8,395 nt of DNA from Methyloceanibacter sp. (GCA_016649675.1 JAENXG010000097.1:1-8395); one strand, 5' to 3'; positions 1-7,557 are shown, counted from the stretch's first letter. Notes: generated from the sequence alone by a model not told the origin. Program-made: numbers and translations.

Positions 1-948
1 GTCGGCGCCAAGATCGAGAAAGTCCGCCAGACGACGTCCTCCATTATTTTCGGCCAGGAGCGCGTCATCGACCTTGCGCTGATCACGCTTCTTTCCGGCG
101 GCCATGCGCTCCTGATCGGGGTACCAGGCCTTGCCAAGACGAGCCTCGTCGAGACGCTGGGCGCCGTGCTTGGGCTCCAGAACAAGCGCATCCAGTTCAC
201 CCCCGACCTGATGCCGTCAGACATCGTGGGCTCCGAGGTGCTGGAAGAAGGCACTGGCGGCCGGCGGAGCTTTCGTTTCGTCGAGGGCCCGATCTTCACT
301 CAGCTGCTCATGGCCGACGAGATCAACCGCGCGAGCCCCAAGACCCAGTCGGCTCTGCTGCAGGCGATGCAGGAGCATCATGTGACCGTGGCCGGCATCC
401 GCCACGACGTGCCCCGGCCGTTCCATGTGCTGGCGACCCAGAACCCGCTCGAGCAGGAGGGCACCTATCCCCTCCCCGAAGCCCAGCTCGACCGCTTTCT
501 CCTGCAGATCGACGTCTCCTATCCCGACGCGGCCGCCGAGCGGCGCATGCTGTTCGCCACCACCGGCGTCGAGGACCGCGTGCTCAAGACCATCCTCTCG
601 GCCGAGGAGCTGATGATCGCGCAGCGCCTGGTGCGGCAGCTGCCCGTGGGCGACCAGGTGGTCGATGCCATCCTGAAGCTCGTGCGCTCGGCGCGCCCCG
701 GCACCGGTATCGACCAGGAGCTTGACGACATGATCGCCTGGGGGCCAGGCCCTCGCGCGAGCCAAGCGCTGATGCTCGCCGTCCGCGCCAAGGCGCTGAT
801 CGAGGGACGGCTTGCGCCGTCCATCGACGACGTGATCGAGCTTGCCGAGCCCGTGCTCAAGCACCGCATGGCGCTCACTTTCGCGGCCCGCGCCGAAGGG
901 ATGCAGATGAGCGACATGGTGGCGAAGCTCGTTGCTCCGTTAGGGTGA
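1..948 (+). CDS. MoxR-family AAA+ ATPase (5' end outside window)
   Basis: This is a cytoplasmic AAA+ ATPase of the MoxR family, which acts as an ATP-driven chaperone for partners with VWA domains. The frame is open from base 1, giving 315 visible residues. MoxR proteins usually have about 320-340, so probably only some 10-25 N-terminal residues are missing. An internal ATG at base 166 lies after the Walker A motif and cannot be the start. Counting from base 1, Walker A is GVPGLAKT at residues 40-47, Walker B is LLMADE ending in D106-E107, sensor 1 is ATQNP with N148, and LDRF carries the likely arginine finger R165. The lid domain contains GPRAS with R252 as sensor 2. All key ATPase residues are intact. 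The DUF58 gene starts 7 bases downstream, the usual MoxR-DUF58 pairing. It looks like the MoxR Proper subfamily rather than RavA. The substrate is unknown, and the operon promoter lies outside the window. Confidence 0.95.
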   Translation, partial: VGAKIEKVRQTTSSIIFGQERVIDLALITLLSGGHALLIGVPGLAKTSLVETLGAVLGLQNKRIQFTPDLMPSDIVGSEVLEEGTGGRRSFRFVEGPIFTQLLMADEINRASPKTQSALLQAMQEHHVTVAGIRHDVPRPFHVLATQNPLEQEGTYPLPEAQLDRFLLQIDVSYPDAAAERRMLFATTGVEDRVLKTILSAEELMIAQRLVRQLPVGDQVVDAILKLVRSARPGTGIDQELDDMIAWGPGPRASQALMLAVRAKALIEGRLAPSIDDVIELAEPVLKHRMALTFAARAEGMQMSDMVAKLVAPLG

Positions 949-955
949 TCTGAGC

Positions 956-1909
956 TTGGCCAACGCGCAGGAGAGAACGCTTCCGCCTTTCCCGGTCGAG
1001 GAATCCGAGGCTCATGGATTGGCGGCGCGTATGCCTGCGCTCCTCATCGAGGCGCAGCGGGTCGCCCACACCGTGACCCACGGGAGCCATGGACGGCGCC
1101 GGGCAGGCCCCGGCGAGACCTTCTGGCAGTTCCGCCATTACGACCAGAATGATTCCCTAACCGGCGTCGATTGGCGCCGCTCGGCAAGCTCGGACCATCT
1201 GTTCGTGCGCGAGCGCGAATGGGAAGCGGCCCATACGGTTTGGCTCTGGGTCGATCTTTCGCCCTCCATGCACTTCCGCTCCTCGCTGTCGAAAACCTCG
1301 AAGGAAAGCCGTTCCGTCGTGCTTGCACTCGCCCTCACTGAGCTTCTTGCCCGTGGTGGCGAGCGCGTCGGCTTGCTCGGCGGCCGGCCCTTCCGGGGAC
1401 GCAACGCCGGACGCCGGGTCGCCGAGGTACTCATGCGCGAGACCGCTGACGCGAGCCTGCCGCCCGCCGCCAAATTGAGCCGCTTCTCCGAATGCCTCCT
1501 GTTCAGCGATTTCCTCGAGCCGGTGGCAGAGACGGCGGCGCGACTCCAGGAAATCGCGGCGCAAGGGGTGCGCGGCCATCTCGTCGAGGTGCTCGATCCC
1601 GCCGAGGAGACGCTTCCCTACGCCGGCCGCACCGAGTTCGCCGCAAGCGAAGGCGGGGACAGAGTGATCGCCGGCCGCGCCGAGGCGTTGCGCGAGCGTT
1701 ATCAGGAACGGATGAAGCAGCATCGCAAGGATCTTGCGGAAGTCACGCGGCGGCTCGGCTGGTCGTTCCTCCTGCATCACACCGACCGCCCGGCAGAGGA
1801 GGCGGTGCTCGCCATCCATAATCGCCTCGCCGGTCTTGAGCGCGACTATCGCTATCGAGCGCCCCGGCCCGTAGCGGACGCCCAGGCTGCAGCGGAACTC
1901 AAGCCATGA
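956..1909 (+). CDS. DUF58 domain protein, soluble VWA-like partner of MoxR
   Basis: This 317-residue protein belongs to the DUF58 family, which is regularly encoded next to MoxR ATPases. Family hallmarks are HGRRRAGPGETFWQFR (residues 45-60), VDWRRSA (71-77) and LFVRERE (82-88). These lead into a VWA-like fold with the metal-site motif DLSPS at 100-104. I see no membrane segment, so it should be cytoplasmic, unlike DUF58 proteins with two N-terminal helices. The start is inferred as TTG at 956. An in-frame TAG at 941-943 closes the frame upstream, AGGG at 942-945 is a plausible ribosome site 10 bases away, and the LAARMPALLIEAQR stretch at 22-35 is normally preceded by extra residues. ATG at 1031 is the alternative and would remove 25 residues. 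The stop overlaps the next start as ATGA at 1906-1909. The likely role is adaptor or regulator of the ATPase, inferred from family context. Confidence 0.92.
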   Translation: MANAQERTLPPFPVEESEAHGLAARMPALLIEAQRVAHTVTHGSHGRRRAGPGETFWQFRHYDQNDSLTGVDWRRSASSDHLFVREREWEAAHTVWLWVDLSPSMHFRSSLSKTSKESRSVVLALALTELLARGGERVGLLGGRPFRGRNAGRRVAEVLMRETADASLPPAAKLSRFSECLLFSDFLEPVAETAARLQEIAAQGVRGHLVEVLDPAEETLPYAGRTEFAASEGGDRVIAGRAEALRERYQERMKQHRKDLAEVTRRLGWSFLLHHTDRPAEEAVLAIHNRLAGLERDYRYRAPRPVADAQAAAELKP

Positions 1910-4782
1910 TGACGATCGGCACCATCGGCTTCCTGCAACCCTGGATCCTGGTGGCGCTCGCAGCGCTTCCCGCCATCTGGTGGTTGCTCAGACTCACTCC
2001 GCCAAGCCCGCAAGTCGTGGTGTTCCCTCCGACCAGGCTGCTCAAGGACCTCAAATCGACCGAGGAGACCCCGGCCCACAGCCCGTGGTGGCTGACGGCG
2101 CTGCGCATGCTGCTTGCGGCCGTGATCATTCTGGCTTTGGCGCGGCCCGTGCTCAATCCCGACCGGCAGACCTTTACCGGCTCCGGCCCCCTCCTCCTCG
2201 TCATCGACAATGGCTGGGCGTCGGCGTCCCATTGGCCTGAGCGCCGCGAGGCGATCGAGGCTGCCATCGACCGGGCCGGACGCAACGGCCGCACTATCGT
2301 GCTGGCGCCGACCGCTCCCGGCCAGCCGGTCAGCGACCCGCTCAGCCCCGACCAGGCCCGCGAACGCGCAGGCGGTTTGGTGCCTGAGCCATATGCGCCC
2401 GACCGCGCCGCCCTGGCGACGACGCTTGAGCGCGATCTCGGCGGCAAGACCGACTTCAGCGTGCTGTGGCTCTCCGACGGCCTCGACTATGGCGAGGGAA
2501 GCGGCTTCGCCGCGAGCCTCGCCAAGCTTGCCGGCTCGTCCGGCAGCTTCACCGTGCTGCGCCCCGGACACGACGATGCCGCGCTTGGGGTCGGTCAAGC
2601 ATCCGGCGACGGCGGTGAGCTTACGACCCGCGTCCTGAGCGGCGCCGACGGCCCGCGCTCAGGCGTGGTCAAAGCGCTCACCGGCCGCGGCGAGCCTCTC
2701 GGCGAGGCGCCCTTCTCCGTTCCTGCCGGAGCGCGCGAGGCCATGGCCCATTTCGATCTGCCGGTCGAGATCCGCAATCAGGTGGCCCGCATCGAGATCG
2801 CGGGCGAGCGGTCGGCCGGCTCCGTCCACCTCCTCGATGCCCGCTCGCAATGGCACCGGGTCGGCATCGTCTCGGGCGAATCGCGGGAGGCGGCCCAACC
2901 GCTCCTCTCCCCTCTCTATTATGTGCAGCGCGCGCTCTCCCCTTACGCCGATGTGATCACGCCGAGCGAGGGCAATGTCACGACTGCCGTGCATGAGCTC
3001 ATCGCCCAGAAGGTCTCGACCATTGTGCTCGCCGATATCGGCAAGCTCGTCGCCGGCACGCAGGAAGAGCTCGACGCCTGGCTCAAATCGGGCGGAGTGC
3101 TCATCCGTTTTGCCGGACCGCGCCTCGAGCAGGGCGGCGATGAGCTCCTTCCCACCGCCTTGCGCCGCGGCGGCCGCTCGCTTGGCGGGTCGCTGTCGTG
3201 GAGCACCCCGCAGTCGCTTGCGCCGTTCGAGGAGAAGAGCCCGTTCCGCGGTCTTGCCATCCCGGATGACGTTAAGGTCAACCGGCAAGTGCTCGCCGAT
3301 CCCACCGCGGCCAGGGATGCCGAGGTCTGGGCGACGCTCGCCGACGGCACGCCGCTCGTCACCGCCGCGAAAGAGGGCGAAGGCTTCATCGTGCTTTTCC
3401 ACGTGACGGCGAACTCGGACTGGTCGAACCTTCCCCTGTCGGGTCTCTTCGTGGAGATGCTCCGCCGCATCATGACGCTTGGCCCGAGCCAGGTGGGACT
3501 CGAGCAAGGCGAGCAAGCCGCAACGCTTGAAGCCGCGCCGACCGCTGCGAGCAGCCCGGCCTCGTCGGGCGCACTCCCGCCCATCCAGACCCTTGACGGC
3601 TACGGCCAGCTCAGCTCACCGCCGCTCCGCGCGGCGCCGCTCGCACCCGATAAGATCGACACCACGGCGCCAGGGCCGGATCATCCGCCCGGCTATTACG
3701 GTCCGTCGGGTGCAGCACGGGCCTTCAACCTCATCACCGCCAAGACCACGCTCAAGCCCCTGCGCACCATCGAAGGATCAAGCGAGGTCAGCGACTATAC
3801 GTTGCGCAAGCCTATGGCGCTGGAGCCCTGGCTCTATTTCGCGGCGCTTGGCCTGTTTGCCGCCGACGTTCTCGCCCTGCTGCTGTTGAGCTCTGGCTGG
3901 AGATGGCGCCGCAGCGCCGCCGCTTCAGGCGCGGCCGCTCTGCTGGCGCTGGCGATTCTGGCCGCTGCCCCAAGCCCTGTCAGGGCGGAGGACGCAGCCA
4001 ACCCCGCTACGCCTGCCGCCGCCGGAGCGCCCACCTCGGCGGACGACTTTGCGCTGAAGGCCTCTCTGCAGACGCATCTTGCTTACGTCATCACCGGCGA
4101 CCCCGAGATCGATCGCACGAGCGAGGAAGGCTTGTCCGGATTGAGCAAGGTGTTACGCGCCCGCACCGCGCTTGAGCCCGCCGACCCCATGGGCATCGAC
4201 ATCGACAAGGACGAGCTTGCCTTCTTCCCCATTCTCTATTGGCCCGTGCGCGAGGACGCCGATCCGCTCTCCGACGCCACGCTCGCCAAGGTCGACGCCT
4301 TCATGAAGCAGGGCGGCCTCATCATCTTCGACACGCGCGACCATGAGACGGCGATCACCGACGCCGGCGCCGCGGGCAAGGCGCTGAACCGCCTGATCGG
4401 CCAACTCGATATTCCTCCGCTCGAGCCGGTGCCTGAGAACCACGTCCTCACCAAATCGTTCTATCTGATGCGGAGCTTCCCCGGCCGCTTCGACGGCGGC
4501 TCGCTCTGGGTCGAGGCCGAAGCCGCCGACGATGCCGAGCGCAGCGAGCGCGCACGCCGCACCGACGGGGTGAGCTCGATCGTGATCACCTCCAACGACT
4601 TTGCCGGCGCCTGGGCGCTCGATGAGTCGAACCGGCCGATCTATCCCGCCGTGCCCGGCGGCGAGGTGCAGCGCGAGATGGCGTTCCGTGCCGGCGTCAA
4701 CATCGTGATGTACGCGCTCACCGGCAACTACAAGGCCGACCAGGTGCACGTCCCTGCCCTGCTCGAGCGCCTGGGACAATGA
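1906..4782 (+). CDS. BatA-type/DUF4159 membrane protein with a degenerate VWA domain
   Basis: This 958-residue inner-membrane protein has a modular layout. A BatA-type N-terminus (residues 1-85) holds membrane segments at about 11-30 and 61-83. A VWA-like region follows at about 94-220, where the usual DxSxS metal motif reads DNGWA (101-105) but the later SDG (190-192) remains. An amidotransferase-like module spans about 316-525, followed by a Pro/Ala-rich linker (about 536-600). Two further hydrophobic segments lie at 641-663 and 671-690, and the C-terminal DUF4159 domain covers about 714-958. Basic residues in the 31-60 loop and in WRWRRS (665-670) put those loops in the cytoplasm, leaving 84-640 and 691-958 in the periplasm. 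Segment 671-690 ends in VRAED and resembles a Sec signal peptide. I see no cysteine in the protein. The start is ATG 1906, overlapping the previous stop by 4 bases; ATG 1909 is an alternative. The function is probably in envelope integrity, by analogy with R. leguminosarum. Confidence 0.9.
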   Translation: MMTIGTIGFLQPWILVALAALPAIWWLLRLTPPSPQVVVFPPTRLLKDLKSTEETPAHSPWWLTALRMLLAAVIILALARPVLNPDRQTFTGSGPLLLVIDNGWASASHWPERREAIEAAIDRAGRNGRTIVLAPTAPGQPVSDPLSPDQARERAGGLVPEPYAPDRAALATTLERDLGGKTDFSVLWLSDGLDYGEGSGFAASLAKLAGSSGSFTVLRPGHDDAALGVGQASGDGGELTTRVLSGADGPRSGVVKALTGRGEPLGEAPFSVPAGAREAMAHFDLPVEIRNQVARIEIAGERSAGSVHLLDARSQWHRVGIVSGESREAAQPLLSPLYYVQRALSPYADVITPSEGNVTTAVHELIAQKVSTIVLADIGKLVAGTQEELDAWLKSGGVLIRFAGPRLEQGGDELLPTALRRGGRSLGGSLSWSTPQSLAPFEEKSPFRGLAIPDDVKVNRQVLADPTAARDAEVWATLADGTPLVTAAKEGEGFIVLFHVTANSDWSNLPLSGLFVEMLRRIMTLGPSQVGLEQGEQAATLEAAPTAASSPASSGALPPIQTLDGYGQLSSPPLRAAPLAPDKIDTTAPGPDHPPGYYGPSGAARAFNLITAKTTLKPLRTIEGSSEVSDYTLRKPMALEPWLYFAALGLFAADVLALLLLSSGWRWRRSAAASGAAALLALAILAAAPSPVRAEDAANPATPAAAGAPTSADDFALKASLQTHLAYVITGDPEIDRTSEEGLSGLSKVLRARTALEPADPMGIDIDKDELAFFPILYWPVREDADPLSDATLAKVDAFMKQGGLIIFDTRDHETAITDAGAAGKALNRLIGQLDIPPLEPVPENHVLTKSFYLMRSFPGRFDGGSLWVEAEAADDAERSERARRTDGVSSIVITSNDFAGAWALDESNRPIYPAVPGGEVQREMAFRAGVNIVMYALTGNYKADQVHVPALLERLGQ

Positions 4783-4786
4783 TGCG

Positions 4787-6868
4787 ATGAGCTGGTCGGT
4801 CGAGTTTCTCCCCTTCGTGCCCTGGCCCGTGCTGTGGGGCCTTGGCGCGGCAGGCGCCGTGCTGCTCTTGGCGCTCTTCTGGCGCTCCCGCCGAGGGGCC
4901 GTTTTGCGCCTCCTGAGCTTCGCGCTCCTTCTGCTCGCCATCGCCAATCCGCATCTGAAGCAGGAGGATCGCGAGCCGCTCAACGACGTTCTCGCCGTGG
5001 TGGTCGACGACAGCCAGAGCCAGGCGATCGCCGATCGCACCAAGCGGACCGAGGCCATCCGCAAGAGCCTTGAGGAGAAGCTCAAGGCCTTTCCCAATCT
5101 CGACGTGCGCTGGGTGCATTCCGCCTCGACCTCGGCCGACAGCGAGCGCGACGGCACCATGCTGTTCACCGATCTCGGCCAGGCGCTCGCTGACGTACCG
5201 CCCGATCGCCTCGCCGGCGTGATCATGATCACCGACGGCGAGGTGCATGATGTCCCGGGCTCTGCCTCGGCGCTCGGCTTCGACGCGCCCGTGCATGCGC
5301 TTCTGACCGGCAAGCCGGGCGAGTTCGACCGCAGGCTCCAGGTCATGACCGCGCCCCGCTTCGGCATCGTCGGCAGCTCTCAAGACATCGAGGTCAAGGT
5401 CACCGAGACGACGCCGGGGAACGCTAACTCGGTCAAGTTGACCGTCACCCATCAAGGCCAGGCGCCCACGACGCGCGGCGTCCGCATCGGCGAGAAGGTC
5501 GAGATCCCGGTCGCCATCGACCACGCCGGGCCGAACATCGTCGAGATCGAGGCCGAGGCAGCACCGGGCGAGCTCACTACCGTCAACAATCGCGCGGTGC
5601 TCACGGTCGAGGGCGTGCGCGAGAATTTGCGCGTGCTGCTCGTCTCCGGCGAGCCGCATGCCGGCGAGCGCACCTGGCGCAACATGCTCAAGTCTGACGC
5701 TTCGGTCGACCTCGTGCATTTCACTATTCTCCGTCCGCCGGAAAAACAGGACGGCACGCCCATCAATCAGCTGTCGCTCATCGCCTTCCCCACCCGCGAG
5801 CTGTTCCAGGAGAAGCTCGATCAGTTCGACTTGATCATCTTCGACCGCTATCAGAGCCGCGGCGTGCTGCCGCTCCTTTATCTCGAGAATGTGGCCCATT
5901 ACGTGGAGAAGGGCGGTGCCGTGCTCGTCTCGGCAGGCGAAGACTACGCCTCAGCGCTCAGCCTCTACCGGTCGCCGCTCGGCCAGATCCTGCCGGCGGC
6001 GCCGACCGGTCGCGTGGTCGAGGAGGCGTTCAAGCCGAAGCTCACCGAGCTTGGTCAGAAGCATCCGGTCACCGCCGATCTGCCGGGCTCGGCCGGCGAT
6101 GAACCCTCCTGGGGACGCTGGTTCCGCGTCGTCGAGGCCGAACCACGTGACGCCGAGGTGCTGATGCAGGGCGCCCAAGGCAAGCCGCTGCTCGTGATCG
6201 GACAGCGTGGTGAGGGCCGGGTGGCGCTGCTCCTCTCCGACCACGGCTGGCTGTGGGCACGCGGCTATGAAGGCGGCGGGCCCTATACCGACCTGCTGCG
6301 CCGGCTCGCCCATTGGCTGATGAAAGAGCCCGACCTCGAAGAGGAAACGCTCAAGGCGACGAGCCGGGGACAGACGCTGACCATCGAGCGCCGCTCGATC
6401 AAGGACGACATCGATCAGGTCACGGTGACGGCGCCGTCCGGCAAGGAGGAGACCCTCACGCTCGACAAGGGCGAGCATGGGCTCTGGCGGAAGGCCATGA
6501 CCGTGAGCGAGCAGGGCGTCTATCGTGTGGGCTCAGGCAAGCTCGCCAGCGTGGTCACGGTGGGCAACGCCAATGCGCGGGAACTCGCCGCTGTGACCGC
6601 GACCGACCAGGTGCTCGCCCCTCTCCTCGCCGAGACCGGCGGCGGCAGCTTCTGGCTCGGCCGCAACGAGGCCGATGCGGGCGAGCTGCCGCGTCTCGTG
6701 ATGCTCCGCGGCGGCCACGTGATGCATGGCGAGGATTGGCTTGGGTTGCACAAGCGCGACGCCTATCACGTCAAGGGCGTGCGCCTGTTCCCGCTCTTCA
6801 CCGGCTTCCTTGCCCTTGGCCTATTGCTCGGGCTTCTGGCCGCAACCTGGTTCCGCGAGGGGCATTAG
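4787..6868 (+). CDS. Membrane protein with VWA and glutamine-amidotransferase-like domains
   Basis: This 693-residue inner-membrane protein closes the operon. Membrane segments lie at about 13-31 and 39-55, separated by the basic WRSRRG loop, and at 667-687, followed by a short tail WFREGH. The positive-inside rule puts residues 56-666 in the periplasm. A VWA domain at about 66-175 keeps DDSQS (74-78, matching DxSxS) and ITDGE (148-152). A beta-rich segment (about 185-275) follows, then a class I amidotransferase-like fold at about 282-515. There, the strand and turn KGGAVLVSAGE (375-385) stands where an enzyme would carry its nucleophile. I find no cysteine anywhere in the protein, so glutaminase activity is very unlikely. 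ATG 4787 lies 4 bases after the previous stop, with GGGA at 4773-4776 as a possible ribosome site. The stop overlaps that of the opposing acetyltransferase gene. It is homologous in layout to the second membrane protein of the R. leguminosarum envelope operon; the biochemical role is unknown. Confidence 0.9.
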   Translation: MSWSVEFLPFVPWPVLWGLGAAGAVLLLALFWRSRRGAVLRLLSFALLLLAIANPHLKQEDREPLNDVLAVVVDDSQSQAIADRTKRTEAIRKSLEEKLKAFPNLDVRWVHSASTSADSERDGTMLFTDLGQALADVPPDRLAGVIMITDGEVHDVPGSASALGFDAPVHALLTGKPGEFDRRLQVMTAPRFGIVGSSQDIEVKVTETTPGNANSVKLTVTHQGQAPTTRGVRIGEKVEIPVAIDHAGPNIVEIEAEAAPGELTTVNNRAVLTVEGVRENLRVLLVSGEPHAGERTWRNMLKSDASVDLVHFTILRPPEKQDGTPINQLSLIAFPTRELFQEKLDQFDLIIFDRYQSRGVLPLLYLENVAHYVEKGGAVLVSAGEDYASALSLYRSPLGQILPAAPTGRVVEEAFKPKLTELGQKHPVTADLPGSAGDEPSWGRWFRVVEAEPRDAEVLMQGAQGKPLLVIGQRGEGRVALLLSDHGWLWARGYEGGGPYTDLLRRLAHWLMKEPDLEEETLKATSRGQTLTIERRSIKDDIDQVTVTAPSGKEETLTLDKGEHGLWRKAMTVSEQGVYRVGSGKLASVVTVGNANARELAAVTATDQVLAPLLAETGGGSFWLGRNEADAGELPRLVMLRGGHVMHGEDWLGLHKRDAYHVKGVRLFPLFTGFLALGLLLGLLAATWFREGH

Positions 6869-7371
6869 CGCGCGTAGGCCTTGACTGGTCCAACGGACCG
6901 GGCGAGCGCGCCTGAGGTAAGCTCGAGCGCCAGCAGCCGGTTGGGGTCGACCGGGCCGGGCAGCGTGATCTGTCCAAAGGGGACCGGCACAAAGCCGAAC
7001 CGCCCGTAATAGGGCAAGTCGCCCACAAGCAGCACCAAGCCGAAGCCTTCCGCCCTCGCCCGCGACAGCCCTTCCTCCATGAGCGCCCGGCCAAGGCCCT
7101 TGCCGTTCTCCGCCGGGTCGACGACGAGCGGCCCGAGCAGGGCTGCGCTGTCCTCCTCGCCGATCCTTATGGCAGTGAAGCGGATGCCTCCCACGAGCCT
7201 GTCGTCGAGCCAGGCGGCGAGGCAAAGCGCCGCGACCGGTGCTATGCCCTGGCGCACCCGATAGGCGGTCCGGGCGAAGCGGCCGGGACCGAAGGCGGCG
7301 GCCGCAAGCTGCGAGAGCACCTGGCCGTCGCCGTCGGTTTCGAGGCGGATCTGAAGGCTTGAGGAGGACAT
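6865..7371 (-). CDS. GNAT-family N-acetyltransferase (YhbS/COG3153-like)
   Basis: This 168-residue cytoplasmic protein belongs to the GNAT superfamily, which transfers the acetyl group of acetyl-CoA to an amine. The core strand LLGPLVVDP (78-86) is followed by the acetyl-CoA pyrophosphate loop NGKGLG (89-94), with Asn in place of the usual Gln or Arg, and by helix RALMEEGLSRA. The later VGDLPYYGRFGF (117-128) is typical of the YhbS-like group. The start is taken as ATG at 7371 going leftward, with TTTGGGA ending about 9 bases before it. An in-frame TTG at 7386 would add five residues (MGPQS) that I judge not coding. The natural substrate cannot be told from sequence. The gene is divergent from wrbA and converges on the operon, with its TAA (6865-6867) overlapping the operon's TAG (6866-6868). 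I see no link to the envelope operon beyond adjacency. Confidence 0.9.
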   Translation of the reverse strand: MSSSSLQIRLETDGDGQVLSQLAAAAFGPGRFARTAYRVRQGIAPVAALCLAAWLDDRLVGGIRFTAIRIGEEDSAALLGPLVVDPAENGKGLGRALMEEGLSRARAEGFGLVLLVGDLPYYGRFGFVPVPFGQITLPGPVDPNRLLALELTSGALARSVGPVKAYAR

Positions 7372-7397
7372 GGATTGAGGTCCCAAAGGCTGATCGA

Positions 7398-7410
7398 GAG
7401 GGAATCCCTC
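7398..7410. promoter_or_regulatory. 13-base palindrome near the acetyltransferase start
   Basis: GAGGGA and TCCCTC flank a single A, forming a perfect 13-base dyad. It lies 27 bases upstream of the ATG of the acetyltransferase gene, where a repressor site or the 5' untranslated region would be expected. No regulator can be named. A 6-base arm can occur by chance, so this is only a candidate. Confidence 0.25.
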
Positions 7411-7541
7411 AACCGCGACATGGGCACCAGAGCCAAATTGAGTGAGACAGGCGAGGTGTCAGCGGCGAGGGCTAGGCGGTGTGCGCAAGAAGCGCGCGCC
7501 CTCGTCGTCGGTGAAGCGTCTTGAGTTCGATCCTCGTCCAC

Positions 7542-7557
7542 ATGGCGGCGCTGCCAT
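7542..7557. promoter_or_regulatory. 16-base imperfect dyad with flanking ACATGG repeats
   Basis: ATGGC and GCCAT arms enclose GGCGCT, giving a 16-base dyad with one mismatched pair. It overlaps one copy of ACATGG (7540-7545), and a second copy lies exactly 19 bases further on (7559-7564). It sits about 190 bases before wrbA and about 170 bases before the acetyltransferase start. This layout would suit a dimeric transcription factor, but no family can be assigned. Confidence 0.25.

Noticed and set aside
4153..5899. Long minus-strand open frames (about 400 residues each) opposite the two membrane-protein genes
   Set aside because: They are rich in R, A, G and H, match no family I recognise, and lie wholly opposite genes with clear domains. 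High GC content makes such antisense frames common.
5630..6331. Active glutamine amidotransferase in the last operon gene
   Set aside because: The fold is suggested by sequence, but I find no cysteine in the protein, so the catalytic nucleophile is missing.
6921..6928. Palindrome GCTCGAGC inside the acetyltransferase gene as a terminator for the operon
   Set aside because: It is a short loopless palindrome within coding sequence, with no T-run after it.
7372..7386. Five-residue N-terminal extension of the acetyltransferase from TTG 7386
   Set aside because: The region before TTG lacks a ribosome site, while ATG 7371 has TTTGGGA at a workable distance and fits the usual N-terminus of relatives.
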